Assembly (NCBI GenBank): GCA_002709385.1
Contig: PAQS01000001.1
Coordinates: 1 to 39,495, forward strand
Reading direction: 5' to 3'
DNA from: Waddliaceae bacterium
GTDB taxonomy: Bacteria; Chlamydiota; Chlamydiia; Chlamydiales; GCA-2709385
DNA: 39,495 bases
Every line of letters starts with the position of its first letter. The stretch's first letter is position 1. The notes under the pieces are model-generated. The model did not search any database and had not been told where the DNA came from. It saw nothing but the letters and a program-made list of their open reading frames with translations. The position numbers were made by a program, and so were the translations under genes. Positions 1 through 8,800 of the stretch are shown here, in pieces.

Positions 1-63
1 GCAAACAAAGCAAACAAAGCAAACAAAGCAAACAAAGCAAACAAAGCAAACAAAGCAAACAAA
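1..63. repeat. 9-bp tandem repeat, 7 copies, running in from upstream
   Basis: Seven perfect copies of GCAAACAAA run from the first base of the window, so the array is probably longer upstream. The unit is three codons long. Read from base 1 it encodes Ala-Asn-Lys repeats, and this frame stays open to a TAG at 112-114. It could therefore be the C-terminus of a repeat protein ending outside the repeat, or simply a non-coding variable-number repeat. Nothing in the window decides between these. Confidence 0.85.
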
Positions 64-199
64 GTAGACACAGTCCCCCATTCATATCTTGGGAAATTTT
101 TGTTTCGCACATAGCGCACATGATATGCGTAAAACTCGTGTATAAATATAAATTCCACAAAATATGAAAAGAACAAAACCGATTAAAAGATTAATCGCC

Positions 200-1264
200 T
201 TATCCACCACCACCTCTACGGAATTGAGCAAAATCTTCTAAAGAAAATTCCGGTAACTCTGCGGTCTCTCGATTAGTTCGAATAAGATAATGCCTTGCAA
301 ACTCAGCGAAAGGATAGTCTCCACAAGACAAGTGCTGGGACCTCATTGGAACATCTTCAGCACCTAAAGATACTTCTACATCTAGAATATCTCCCTTAGG
401 ACATCGTACATCATTTTTAATCTCATCCCAGGAAATCGATATATCGGAATAAGTCACCCAAATACACTTTCCTGGAGCAAGAGAAATATCCGCTTTTCCA
501 TATAGTTCACCATCATACTTTGTAAACATCGAGTCTAATCCTGAAGGCATCTTCCATGACTGAAAATGTTGATTTTTACTTGTCACACTAATGTATGGAA
601 ATCTTGCTGATCCTCGGCCTGTGTTTCTTATGCCTAATACAACCTGTACTGAAATGCTACGTCCATGTGTCCAACTTCCTCTTTTAATTTTTGCACAAAT
701 TTCCAGTTGAGGATGTGGGCGTTTACCAAATCGATCAGCTATCTCATAATGCTCCATTTTAACAGTAGATTCACCAGAGCGCTTGTAATACCCCTTGACC
801 TTATCGTTTTGCATATTCATCACAGGATCGCCGTCATACTCCGGAACATATACCACCATTACCCCCTGAGTATCATCTTCAGGATCTTTCACAGAGAGGA
901 ACTCTAGCTTTAAATCCGAAGGAGCGAACCAACCATAAACATTTTCACGGAAGTATGAAATATAGCTGTCTACTTTAGGTATTGGAATAATTTCAGAAGC
1001 TCCATCTACCTGACTTTCTTCTGAGGTAGCAATTCCAAATACCAAAACCCCACCCGCAGAATTTGCAAATCCTGAAACCTGTTCACAAAATAATTCTCGA
1101 TCTTTTTTGATTGGTTTTCCTTTGGAGTTGAAATGTTCAATATCTGATTGCTTAAATTCAAGGTAGAGATTTTCTTCTTGTCTTTGCTCTACCCATTTTT
1201 TCAATGTTTCCCACTTTTCTTTCTGTAGCTGTATATAGTAACTTTCTGGTGCATTAACGCTCAT
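200..1264 (-). CDS. Schlafen/AlbA_2-type putative DNA-binding protein
   Basis: 354-aa protein. Residues about 30-175 resemble the AlbA_2 (Schlafen AlbA) domain: an acidic/aromatic entry E36-F-K, then the core V-S-G-F-A-N-S-A-G-G at 63-72 followed by a hydrophobic strand, and a later Y-Y-K-R-S-G segment. The C-terminal half is beta-rich and not recognised. I chose ATG at 1264 because a good Shine-Dalgarno (AGAGGA) precedes it; a longer reading to 1429 would run through the repeat cluster that controls parA and is unlikely. The family occurs in transcription regulators and in defence or nucleic-acid-processing proteins, so the function is uncertain. It is divergent from parA and shares a 182-bp control region with it. 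Confidence 0.75.
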   Translation of the reverse strand: MSVNAPESYYIQLQKEKWETLKKWVEQRQEENLYLEFKQSDIEHFNSKGKPIKKDRELFCEQVSGFANSAGGVLVFGIATSEESQVDGASEIIPIPKVDSYISYFRENVYGWFAPSDLKLEFLSVKDPEDDTQGVMVVYVPEYDGDPVMNMQNDKVKGYYKRSGESTVKMEHYEIADRFGKRPHPQLEICAKIKRGSWTHGRSISVQVVLGIRNTGRGSARFPYISVTSKNQHFQSWKMPSGLDSMFTKYDGELYGKADISLAPGKCIWVTYSDISISWDEIKNDVRCPKGDILDVEVSLGAEDVPMRSQHLSCGDYPFAEFARHYLIRTNRETAELPEFSLEDFAQFRRGGGG

Positions 1265-1353
1265 ATCGTTTCCTCTCGACCTCAAATCATTTAGCAATAC
1301 TGCAACTAATTTAGATTTAATTAGACTACACACCTTCCTTTGTTTAAACAATT

Positions 1354-1425
1354 TATGCCGTATGGCTAATACAGCTCGTATGGCATAGTTGTCAAATATG
1401 GCGCGTATGGCTAATATGGCAGTAT
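1354..1425. promoter_or_regulatory. Heptad cluster (TATGGCT/TATGGCR) between AlbA_2 gene and parA
   Basis: Repeated TATGGC cores, mostly as GTATGGCTAATA or GTATGGC, are spaced closely across about 70 bp and overlap the parA promoter. The same heptads, in both orientations, recur in six further places between 4.1 and 10.1 kb. Arrays of short heptads are the classic binding substrate of RHH partition proteins such as omega and ParG. The likely binder here is the RHH protein encoded just after parA, making this an operator and possibly a centromere. That assignment is inference. Confidence 0.6.
1389..1417 (+). promoter_or_regulatory. Promoter of the parA operon
   Basis: A TTGTCA -35 box at 1389-1394 and a TAATAT -10 box at 1412-1417 are separated by exactly 17 bp. 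The -10 box lies within one of the TATGGCT heptads (GGCTAATATGGC), so a protein bound to the heptads would block RNA polymerase. ParA starts 29 bp downstream, after AGGAGAG. Confidence 0.6.
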
Positions 1426-1446
1426 ACACCTTGTTAGGAGAGAGAG

Positions 1447-2223
1447 ATGCCTGATTCTAAACAAAAGGCTATTGTGGTTTGTTTTAGCAACCACAAGGGA
1501 GGAGTAGGTAAAACCTGCTCAACATGTAATATCGGTGCGGGTATGGCCCGTCAGGGAAAAAAAGTTCTCTTAGTAGATTTAGACCCACAAGCTAACTTAT
1601 CTTTAAGTCTCGGCGTCAGAGACCCCTCACGGTCTATTTATGATGTCCTTATGGGTGAAATGGAAATTTCTAGCACCATTATTTGCGTGAATGAAAACTT
1701 AGATATTATTCCTTCTTCGTTAGATTTAGCTGGAGCGGAAATCGAACTCGCTGCAGAAGCAGGAAGAGAAATGATACTGAGAGAAGCTTTAGAGCCTCTT
1801 TTAAAAAAGTATGACTATATTTTAATTGACTGCGCTCCTACTTTAGGACTTCTCACAACAAACGCTTTGACTGCTGCAGAAGAAGTGTACATCCCTCTCC
1901 AAGCTCAATACTTGTCACTCCAAGGTATAACCAAACTTACCGGAGTTCTAGATAAAATTAAGTCTAGGCTAAACAAGACTCTCAATTTGGGTGGAGTTTT
2001 TCTCACACAGTATGATGGAAGAAAAGTTCTAAATCGTGATATTGCAGATGCCATCCAAGAACACTTTGATTCTTTAGTATTTAAAACAAAGATTAGAGAT
2101 AACATCTCACTAGCGGAAGCTCCTAGTATGGGACAAGATATCTTTCGATATAACTCTAAAAGTAATGGCGCAAAAGACTACGAAGCATTGTGTAGCGAAA
2201 TTCTAACGAAACTAGAGAAATAG
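1447..2223 (+). CDS. parA: ParA partition ATPase
   Basis: 258-aa deviant-Walker ATPase that segregates the replicon. The Walker A motif K-G-G-V-G-K-T is at residues 17-23, with the signature lysine in the deviant position. Walker A' is V-D-L-D-P-Q-A at 43-49 and Walker B is I-L-I-D-C-A-P around 125-131, with D128. It lacks the long N-terminal helix-turn-helix of F/P1-type ParA, so it is the small (type Ib or chromosomal-like) form, whose partner rather than ParA itself represses the operon. The start has a strong AGGAGAG site. The RHH gene follows after 12 bp, and both are probably cotranscribed from the promoter at 1389-1417. Confidence 0.93.
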   Translation: MPDSKQKAIVVCFSNHKGGVGKTCSTCNIGAGMARQGKKVLLVDLDPQANLSLSLGVRDPSRSIYDVLMGEMEISSTIICVNENLDIIPSSLDLAGAEIELAAEAGREMILREALEPLLKKYDYILIDCAPTLGLLTTNALTAAEEVYIPLQAQYLSLQGITKLTGVLDKIKSRLNKTLNLGGVFLTQYDGRKVLNRDIADAIQEHFDSLVFKTKIRDNISLAEAPSMGQDIFRYNSKSNGAKDYEALCSEILTKLEK

Positions 2224-2235
2224 GAATCACTAACT

Positions 2236-2574
2236 ATGGTAAAAAAGAAATTTTCTCAAGGCATCAATGCAATACTCGGAGGAGCAACAACTCCTACCGC
2301 GACTGTAGAAGAAACTCCTCAAGATCTACCTCCACCCCCTCAAAAACCTGCGTCAAAACCAATTTTGGAAACAAAAGTAGCGACGAAAAAAGTTGATTCT
2401 CCTCAAACAAAAGTTACCTTAAGAATCGATTCAGCACTTTTAGACACTGTTAAGGCTGTAGCATATTGGGAAAGAAAAACGATGACCGAAGTTTTCTCTG
2501 AAGCTCTACGTGCTCATTTACAGATCCTCGGAGAGGAATACATTGAAAGTGCAATTTCAGCTCATAAACAGTAA
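2236..2574 (+). CDS. RHH centromere-binding protein (ParB/ParG analogue)
   Basis: 112 aa. Residues 59-98 form a ribbon-helix-helix: a short strand V-T-L-R-I-D, then helix A (S-A-L-L-D-T-V-K-A-V-A), a turn, and helix B (T-M-T-E-V-F-S-E-A-L-R-A-H-L). The first 16 residues (K-K-K-F-S-Q-G-I-N-A-I-L-G-G) closely resemble the N-terminal ParA-activating peptide of ParB proteins (basic, then G-L/I-x-A-L/I-L-G). The middle (20-55) is Pro/Thr-rich and looks like a flexible linker. Seen together, this suggests a ParA-stimulating arm on an RHH DNA-binding core. It probably binds the TATGGCT heptads and represses parA. Position and domain are clear; the DNA target is inferred. Confidence 0.75.
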   Translation: MVKKKFSQGINAILGGATTPTATVEETPQDLPPPPQKPASKPILETKVATKKVDSPQTKVTLRIDSALLDTVKAVAYWERKTMTEVFSEALRAHLQILGEEYIESAISAHKQ

Positions 2575-2591
2575 TTAAATAGCTTATTCAT

Positions 2592-4112
2592 ATGGCCTCA
2601 CATACTCTTGAAAAAACAACGCAGTTAACCCTACACTCAGTGCGCAACATGCTCGGAGATAAAGGACAAACAGAACTTTTCGAGAATCATGACAAAGAAT
2701 TCTCAGAGCATTTTGGAATTGCTTTAAGCGGTAGAATCGAGCGGTTTGGAATAGACCTTTCAGATACCGAATCGAGAATGATCGAAGCTATTTTACATGG
2801 GTTTACTCTTACATCTTATAAAGGAAACCTTGAGTCCAAACCCAAAGAAGAAATATTACAAGAGTCCTATGAGGGAAAACAGCCTCCTACTTTCAAGTAT
2901 ATAGAGCAACTACCACGACTCAGAGCTACTCAATCTGACATATTAGAGTGGGCTGGTATCAATAAAAACAGTATAGCAGCGAAAGTTAGGGCTCTTGAAG
3001 CTCTAACAACACTAGGACGCAAACAATACTGCTTTTTCTACGACAGGCTTGCATTTGATGAGAATCGAATGCCTATGCAAGATCGACATGGAAAATGGAA
3101 AAAAGAAGAAGTGATTGCTGTAGATACCCTGTTTACCATCAAGGAAGTACGTGATCAGGGAAAGGGAGCTCTTCAATACTATGAAATTATCCCAAGTCCC
3201 TTATTTCTAGACCAGAGAGACTCTTATTTTCTCCTCGTACCGAATAACTGGCGTGAAGAGGTACGAACTCTATATGGAAATAAAAAAGCTTCCAGCTATA
3301 CGTTTCGTCTCCTGATGTTCTTGCGGTACCAATATGAAGTAAAAAGGCGAAGTACAAACATCTCCCCTCCCTACGAAATTCGCTGGTCTCCAAAAGAAAT
3401 TGCTACTGCTATTAATATGCCTTCAAGTGTTGTCGAACGCAATCGCAATCGGATGAACACTCTTCTTGAAGATGCTTATGAAGTATCTATTCGATTGGGC
3501 TACTTGAATAGTTATGAGCGCTTAGGCCACCTAGATATTCTCCGTCTACGGGATGACAAATACTATGGATCTGTTAATTCCGTTTTTAACACCTGCGTAC
3601 AGCAACAAAAACCTACAGAAAAACAACATAGCAAAGAAGCTGAAGAACTATTTTCTAAACTCCATGAAAATAAGAAAAAAATAGACCCCAAACACACTCC
3701 TCCCGATGGAAAAGATAAAGAATCTGAAGTATCCACTTTTGATGTGCTCCTCTCAGCTAGGTCCTTTAATGAGATTGCAACATTGATGGACTGGGGATTC
3801 AGTAAAAAGTTTTGGTGCACACGTGTCTCAACTCCCCAAAAAATCCTCAAGAACTTTTCTGATGCATGGATTGAGATGTCTCTAGAAAACTCTCCTGTTT
3901 CTCAAGAAGACAATAAATCCTGGGTCTCTAAAATTCTACAGGACTGTGTGATTTCAAATATTCAAACCAAAGTTGAGGCTCTCAACAATTACCTTGAAAT
4001 CGTCACAGGCCCCCATCAGCCAGTGTGTATCGAATACAACGACAAAGATTTTAAAGAAAAAGTTTTAAAAACATTTAAGCGATACAAGATTTCAATCCCC
4101 TCAAAAATTTAG
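2592..4112 (+). CDS. Probable plasmid replication initiator
   Basis: 506 aa, third gene of the par block. No family is recognised with certainty. The central region (about 190-320) reads like a Rep_3-type winged-helix initiator: an 'L-F-L-D-Q' and 'Y-F-L-L-V-P' strand region, then Y-T-F-R-L-L-M-F-L-R-Y-Q helix, then W-S-P-K-E-I-A-T-A-I-N-M-P, which looks like a recognition-helix segment. The last 150 residues are lysine-rich and less ordered. The setting supports the call: it follows ParA and RHH, and a regular 5-copy iteron array lies about 1 kb downstream. There is no clear Shine-Dalgarno before ATG 2592. It could instead be another plasmid-borne DNA-binding protein. Confidence 0.55.
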   Translation: MASHTLEKTTQLTLHSVRNMLGDKGQTELFENHDKEFSEHFGIALSGRIERFGIDLSDTESRMIEAILHGFTLTSYKGNLESKPKEEILQESYEGKQPPTFKYIEQLPRLRATQSDILEWAGINKNSIAAKVRALEALTTLGRKQYCFFYDRLAFDENRMPMQDRHGKWKKEEVIAVDTLFTIKEVRDQGKGALQYYEIIPSPLFLDQRDSYFLLVPNNWREEVRTLYGNKKASSYTFRLLMFLRYQYEVKRRSTNISPPYEIRWSPKEIATAINMPSSVVERNRNRMNTLLEDAYEVSIRLGYLNSYERLGHLDILRLRDDKYYGSVNSVFNTCVQQQKPTEKQHSKEAEELFSKLHENKKKIDPKHTPPDGKDKESEVSTFDVLLSARSFNEIATLMDWGFSKKFWCTRVSTPQKILKNFSDAWIEMSLENSPVSQEDNKSWVSKILQDCVISNIQTKVEALNNYLEIVTGPHQPVCIEYNDKDFKEKVLKTFKRYKISIPSKI

Positions 4113-4133
4113 GCTTTAAGCAACAAGTCCCCT

Positions 4134-4372
4134 TGCCATACTTGACATACCTGCCATATCAGCCATACATCTGAGGATATTGCAGAACAAGTAGAGCAAG
4201 GATCTTGGATTGCTCCAATTCTAAAATCCCTCAATCAATTACAGGATCCTAAACACTCATCGTTTCTAAAAAATGCAACAAAATGTGACTGGGTGACATA
4301 TTAGCCATACCTGACATATTAGACATACTATATTAATGAGCCATACTAGCCATATCGGACATACCATATGGC
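4134..4372. repeat. Two heptad clusters with one iteron (non-coding)
   Basis: Inverted AGCCATA/GACATA heptads occur at 4134-4170 and 4294-4372, with one full iteron TGCAACAAAATGTGACTGG at 4274-4292 leading directly into the second cluster. This iteron-then-heptads order is the same as at 5368 and 9049. Between the clusters (about 4172-4308) a frame without an obvious start (beginning E-D-I-A-E-Q-V-E-Q-G-S-W) reads like a fragment of protein sequence and ends at a TAG inside the repeat. It may be a gene relic. Confidence 0.65.
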
Positions 4373-4607
4373 AAAAACCACTGAACCCACTAAATATTTG
4401 CACTATGAAGATACAAACCCCACGACCCTCTTATTAACTATGCAACAAAATGTGACTGGAAAACACACTAGCCATTTCGTATGTATGAACCATAGTATAT
4501 GGCTTATACAGCCCGTATGGCGCGTATGGCTACTGCTTATTTTTATGAATTCCAAAACTTTAGAAGAACTGGAATCCTCAATAAGAGAACGTCGAAATCC
4601 GGCTTGA
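4368..4607 (+). CDS. Small hypothetical ORF built partly on repeat DNA
   Basis: 79-codon frame. Residues 9-31 (K-Y-L-H-Y-E-D-T ... L-L-L-T-M-Q-Q-N-V-T-G) match a 24-codon frame just after the 1033-aa gene (8997-9071), and the M-Q-Q-N-V-T-G part is simply the iteron read in one frame. The middle is heptad repeat DNA in translation. Only the last 20 residues look unlike repeat. There is no good ribosome site. It may be a chance frame through repeats, or the end of a mobilised gene fragment, so I hold it at low confidence. Confidence 0.25.
   Translation: MAKTTEPTKYLHYEDTNPTTLLLTMQQNVTGKHTSHFVCMNHSIWLIQPVWRVWLLLIFMNSKTLEELESSIRERRNPA
4441..4536. repeat. Iteron followed by heptad cluster
   Basis: A complete 19-bp iteron at 4441-4459 is followed by ACTAGCCAT, TATGGCT, CGTATGGC and CGTATGGCTA heptads to 4536. 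It is a diverged member of the composite unit seen best at 5368 and 9049. Confidence 0.6.
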
Positions 4608-4619
4608 ATTTTTTTAACG

Positions 4620-5126
4620 ATTTGAGAGCCTCACAAGGTCCTTTTCTCTAGACTATTCTTTTGGGAGTTCAATCCCAGACAAGATGCATAAATGGGTTCT
4701 ACGCCTAAAATTTTTTACTGCGACTAAATAACGAGTCATGTCATTCCTGAAAATAAGAGTGAAATCCTTAAAAGCATTTTAATGGGGTTTGCTTGCGTTA
4801 AATCTGCTTAAGATATGTGAAGGTACCTCTAAAACCGATTTAAACGAACTCAGAGGAAGTATGATGTGTTCTCATTGCTGTGGAACATCCTGAAGAACCC
4901 CGAAACTTTCAGGCTCTTCACTAGCGTGAACTCTTGCTTAGGCTTTTGAGCTTTGCCAAGAAGCGCTAGAAGGACTTGTCTCAAGGCTTTTCTGTAAAGG
5001 GATCGAAAAGCAAAAAATTTTGAAAAATGAAAAATATAGAGTTCTACAAAAAGTAGGGGAGTTTTCTTCTTCTTTTTTCTTTAATTATTATATATATTAT
5101 AGGACCTCGATTTTCCCTCCTAGATC
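4620..5126. other. Gene-free stretch, possible rep-like relic
   Basis: No intact gene is visible. Short stop-interrupted pieces resemble parts of the replication initiator at 2592: around 4761 the frame reads S-E-I-L-K-S-I-L-M-G-F, compared with R-M-I-E-A-I-L-H-G-F in the intact protein, and from 4837 another frame gives D-L-N-E-L-R and later A-L-E-G-L-V-S-R-L-F-C-K. If real, this is a decayed second copy of rep beside the origin. The similarity is weak and judged by eye. At 5040-5100 the DNA becomes T-rich and then A/T-only before the iteron array. Confidence 0.25.
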
Positions 5127-5228
5127 TGCAACAAAATGTGACTGGTTTTGCAACAAAATGTGACTGGATCTGCAACAAATTGTGACTGATTGCAACAGAA
5201 TGTGACTGATTGCAACAGAATGTGACTG
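5127..5228 (+). repeat. Iteron array, probable replication origin
   Basis: Five direct copies of TGCAACAAAATGTGACTGG or close variants start at 5127, 5149, 5171, 5191 and 5211. The spacing of 22, 22, 20 and 20 bp is about two helical turns, so the sites face one side of the DNA, as in Rep-binding iterons. The last three copies are degenerate (AAATTG, then twice CAGAATG). An A+T-only stretch flanks them at about 5082-5100. Four single copies lie elsewhere (4274, 4441, 5368, 9049). Origin function is inferred from the geometry and the nearby initiator gene. Confidence 0.7.
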
Positions 5229-5247
5229 AAAGCCAGCTCTTATGCTT

Positions 5248-5283
5248 TGTATGTATGGTATGGCTAGTATGGCTAGTATGGCT
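5248..5283. repeat. Heptad cluster next to the iteron array
   Basis: Overlapping direct copies of TATGGCTAG (GTATGTATGGTATGGCTAG, then AGTATGGCTAG) follow the last iteron by 20 bp. They are the same heptads as in the parA promoter, which puts a probable partition site right beside the probable origin. Confidence 0.6.
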
Positions 5284-5367
5284 TTTTTATATCTATATGA
5301 TTTGGGTAGATAAGTACTAAACACCAATGAAATAAAAATTCTTTTATTGAGAATAGATTCGGAAAAA

Positions 5368-5480
5368 TGCAACAAAATGTGACTGGGTGACATACTAGCC
5401 ATACCATACATATAGGTAATACTATGTGGCTAGTATGGCTAGTATGGCTGATTACTAAAATAAGCTCTTAATTTGATTGG
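5368..5480. repeat. Composite unit A: iteron plus heptads
   Basis: An iteron at 5368-5386 runs straight into GACATACTAGCCATACC, a GGTAATACTAT core, then TATGGCTAG copies and TGATTACTAAAA, ending with TAAGCTCTTAATTTGA. The order and most bases are shared with unit B (9049-9195) and unit C (9971-10113). Inverted heptads sit left of the GGTAATACTAT core and direct ones right of it, so the unit is a large imperfect palindrome. Confidence 0.7.
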
Positions 5481-5889
5481 AACTCTTACGAAGGACAAAG
5501 ATCGCATAGTTTTTCTATCTTCTCATTTTTTGAGAGGCTAGACCTTTCCATATGAATATTTCCATTAAGACGGTTTTACCGTCAAAGAGTCAAGGTGGTA
5601 TACTATGTAATTGTCTATATGCTTGATTATTAGTGTGTTTGATTGTTAATCGATTTAATTGAATTGCCATTAAGATGGTTTTTCCATTAAGACGGATTTT
5701 TTTGAATTAAAATATTCTTACAACCCTGAAATTAATGATTATATTTCTAATATTATATCATAATAAAAACTTTTTTATTTATAGTTAATTTTTACGGCTG
5801 TGGTGTAAAAAATTAATCGTTAAAAAAGGTTTTATAGTAAAATAATAAAAAAGTTTTTGATTATAATTTTTATATAATTTTTATCTGAT
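5481..5889. other. AT-rich leader of the 1033-aa gene with short repeats
   Basis: No gene is seen. Three copies of CCATTAAGAYGG lie at 5562-5573, 5667-5678 and 5684-5695. The first overlaps a perfect palindrome GACGGT-TTT-ACCGTC (5569-5583). From 5700 to 5889 the sequence is very A/T rich, with several possible -10 boxes (TATAAT-like) close to the ATG at 5890, but no matching -35 stands out and there is no Shine-Dalgarno. The repeats are candidates for operators of the downstream gene. Confidence 0.45.
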
Positions 5890-8800
5890 ATGACTAAAGT
5901 TGTCTATTCCACTTCTCAGCTCCTTGAAGAGCTCAAAAATCAGTCGATGGATGTGCGTGTTGAATCAGTCAAGGTCCATTGGCCAGAAAGTGTTTCTGTT
6001 TGTTCAGATGCAATACACGGCAAGTTAGAACGAATAGTTCGTATCAATGAACAAGTAAACTTATTGTTAAGTAACGGTAAAGAGATTTTATGGGAACGGG
6101 AAGTGATATTCCAAGGAGAAATTGGTCAAAATGACGAAGATCTTGCTGCTAGAGCTTGGCTTAGTACCCATGACCAGGAAAATGAAGTATCGCACCGTTT
6201 GAAAGAACTAAGTAATCGTATTCTCAAAACACCTTCAGACGTAAAAACGGAAAAAAAAATTATTGAGTTGGGGAATTTAGAAACTCAGAAAAAAACTTCA
6301 ATTTTGCCCGAATGGGTTTTGAATCTTTTTTACAAAAGTCCCTTTTTGTATAGAAGTGTTCAAGAAACAGCTCTAAAAAAAATAATACCCTCTAAGTGTT
6401 TAAAAGACTGGGGGGCAAACGATCTCTTAGTGGCATCCCAGGAAATAGGTTCTATAAATAAAAAAAACTCCACATTGAGTTCTCAAGAGAGTTTGCACAT
6501 AGATCGGATTTTGAATCATTTGATTGAAATATCCGTATCTTTATTGGCCGATTATGATTCTTCGATTCCTTATGAGTTTTTGTATCAACCGAATTTTTTA
6601 CTTTATTATGGGAATCAAATTCTTAAAGTTGCGCAAGAAAATGGCTCTATTCAAAATGGAATAAGCTTGAACTCTCCAGATTTGGTCGAGATTTTTCAAC
6701 GAAGGTTATCCAATAGAATACTAATAAGAGATGGTGGAAGAAAAAATCTTTTTGAAAGTAGTAGGTCGCAACAATTAAGCGAAGAACTAATATCCTCTTT
6801 TAAGGTTTTAGAGAAAACTGGGCGAATTCCTGACCCGGATTCTGATTATATGAAATGGAAACACGTTTTAGCGGGTAACTTAGATGCGATAAGCCAAAGT
6901 GCCATTGAAAACTTGGAAGAACTTAGAGGATATTGTTTAGACACCTTTTTTTCTACACAAGATATTTGGCAGTCTATATTTGATGGAGAAGACATCAGCA
7001 CATCACAGTTCGAAGAACTAACTATTGGTTTTTATAAAATCTGGAAAGAAAAAGTAAAAAATACAAATTCGCTAATAAAAAATGAGATAAAGAATTGTAA
7101 TATTTTAATATCTACTGAACTTCCAGGTTTCAGTAAAATGAGCTCTACAGATCCACTACAAGAAATCATTCAAAAAGAGGTTAATGACTTATTAAACGCT
7201 AGAGCTTCCTTTGACTTTCGACAATTCTTCACAATGTCTCTCTCTCCGGAGAAAGAAAAAATATGGGAGAGCTTCTTTGTTCTTTTATTAGAGAATTTGT
7301 GGAAAAGAGGCCCTGAAATAGAGTTGAATGGTGCCATTTCTAATGACGATATCAGTATGTATACGGATCAATATGCAGAGGCCAGAGATTGGATTGACAC
7401 TCTTAGTCAATACAGTGGGAAAAATCAGGAATTCTTTGATCGATTAAATAAGATGGTTCAAATCAACGAGCCTGAAATTGGTGAAGAAGTCTATCGATCA
7501 GCCAACCGAAAGCAGATTCAGTGGGAATGCAAAGGTATCTTCTCCAACGAAGAAGCTGAAGCATTGTATCTTCTATCTCTTTCTTTATCGGATAGCTCTG
7601 AAATCCTCAATAAATCAGAGTTGGAAAGTATACGTATTTTCATTGACGAACTATGTATAGATAATTCGGATTTAAATAAACGCGTCGCTGCAATTCTGAA
7701 TGAAGAGGATGGAGTAAATTTTCTAGGCATCAGCGAGGAAGCATTGCATTTGTGCAGAGCTTTAACCTTTAAATCATCATATTTTAAATATGTTGAAGGA
7801 ATTACATCCAGATTGGAAAACATTGATCGCTTGTTATCCGAAAATAAACCAGCAGAACCTGAAGAAAGAATTAGACACGAAGACCTCCATATTATTAATT
7901 CTTTGAGGGGGCTTTTTTTCTATCGCAGGTACTCCAGTGATTTAGCACCAGTGGAAAAATTAGCTGATTGTGGTTTGAAGTGCTTTCCTGAACTACTTCA
8001 AATTCGAGAAAATTTGCTTACTTGTACAAATGTCATTGACCAGTTGGCTTTTTCTTTAGAAAATGAATCGAAACAAACATTTCGAAACGGTGATTTCTTT
8101 GCTGATAGTTCAATAAATAAACTGATAAAAAAGAAAGATCACGAACTCCCACTTACATCCCTTACTGAAAGCCTAACTCAGCGATACGGTCATACAGGAA
8201 TTATTGTAAATAGAATAGATCAGGATAGATTATCATCTGGTGAGGTTTGCGTTACTTATACGGAAGATCTTCTGGTATTGCCATTCGGTCTTGCTGGATC
8301 TGACTATTTTCGACTTGTTCCCAGTGAACTTATAAAAAAGAAACCTCATCGAGAGATTCTTTCAAAAGTATTCTCTAATGAATCCTGGGAAAAACAGCTT
8401 CAAAGTAGGTACGAAGAAATTATCGAATGGTCCCAATCAGGGGATAATATTCAGGCGCAAGAAGCAATTCGAAACGTTAAACTAGGATTGCAAAAAACAT
8501 GGTTTCTTCACAAGTTACAAAGTTGTAAGGATAAATTGCTTTTCTGGAGAAGGAAGTCTTGGTCAAGAGCTCGAAGAGAAGCTGTTTACCATAAAATTTT
8601 TGATGAGAACAAATCTAATGAGGTGCATATGTATTGCAGTTCTCATTCACTACAGGTATCGCTGAGCGCTCTTCACATACTTAATCAAGAGGTTGCAGAA
8701 AAATATCTCTCTCTACTTCAAGACGAGGGAAAAAAGGAAGAAGCTAAAAAATTTGAAAAAGAGTATGTACTGGGTGATAAGATGCTCATTCAAATGCCGG

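Noticed and set aside
1-63. CRISPR array
   Set aside because: The 9-bp units are contiguous and have no spacers.
1265-1429. N-terminal extension of the AlbA_2 protein
   Set aside because: It would translate the heptad repeats and parA promoter; a good ribosome site lies before ATG 1264.
4655-4680. T-arm-like sequence GGGAGTTCAATCCC, possible tRNA
   Set aside because: The loop length does not fit a T-arm and no acceptor, D or anticodon stems can be folded around it.
5127-5228. CRISPR-like repeats
   Set aside because: The gaps between the 18-19 bp copies are only 2-3 bp, so there are no spacers; this is iteron geometry.
5097-5411. 104-codon minus-strand frame through the iterons
   Set aside because: It consists of iterons and heptads in translation (repeating S-H-I-L-L-Q), with no ribosome site.
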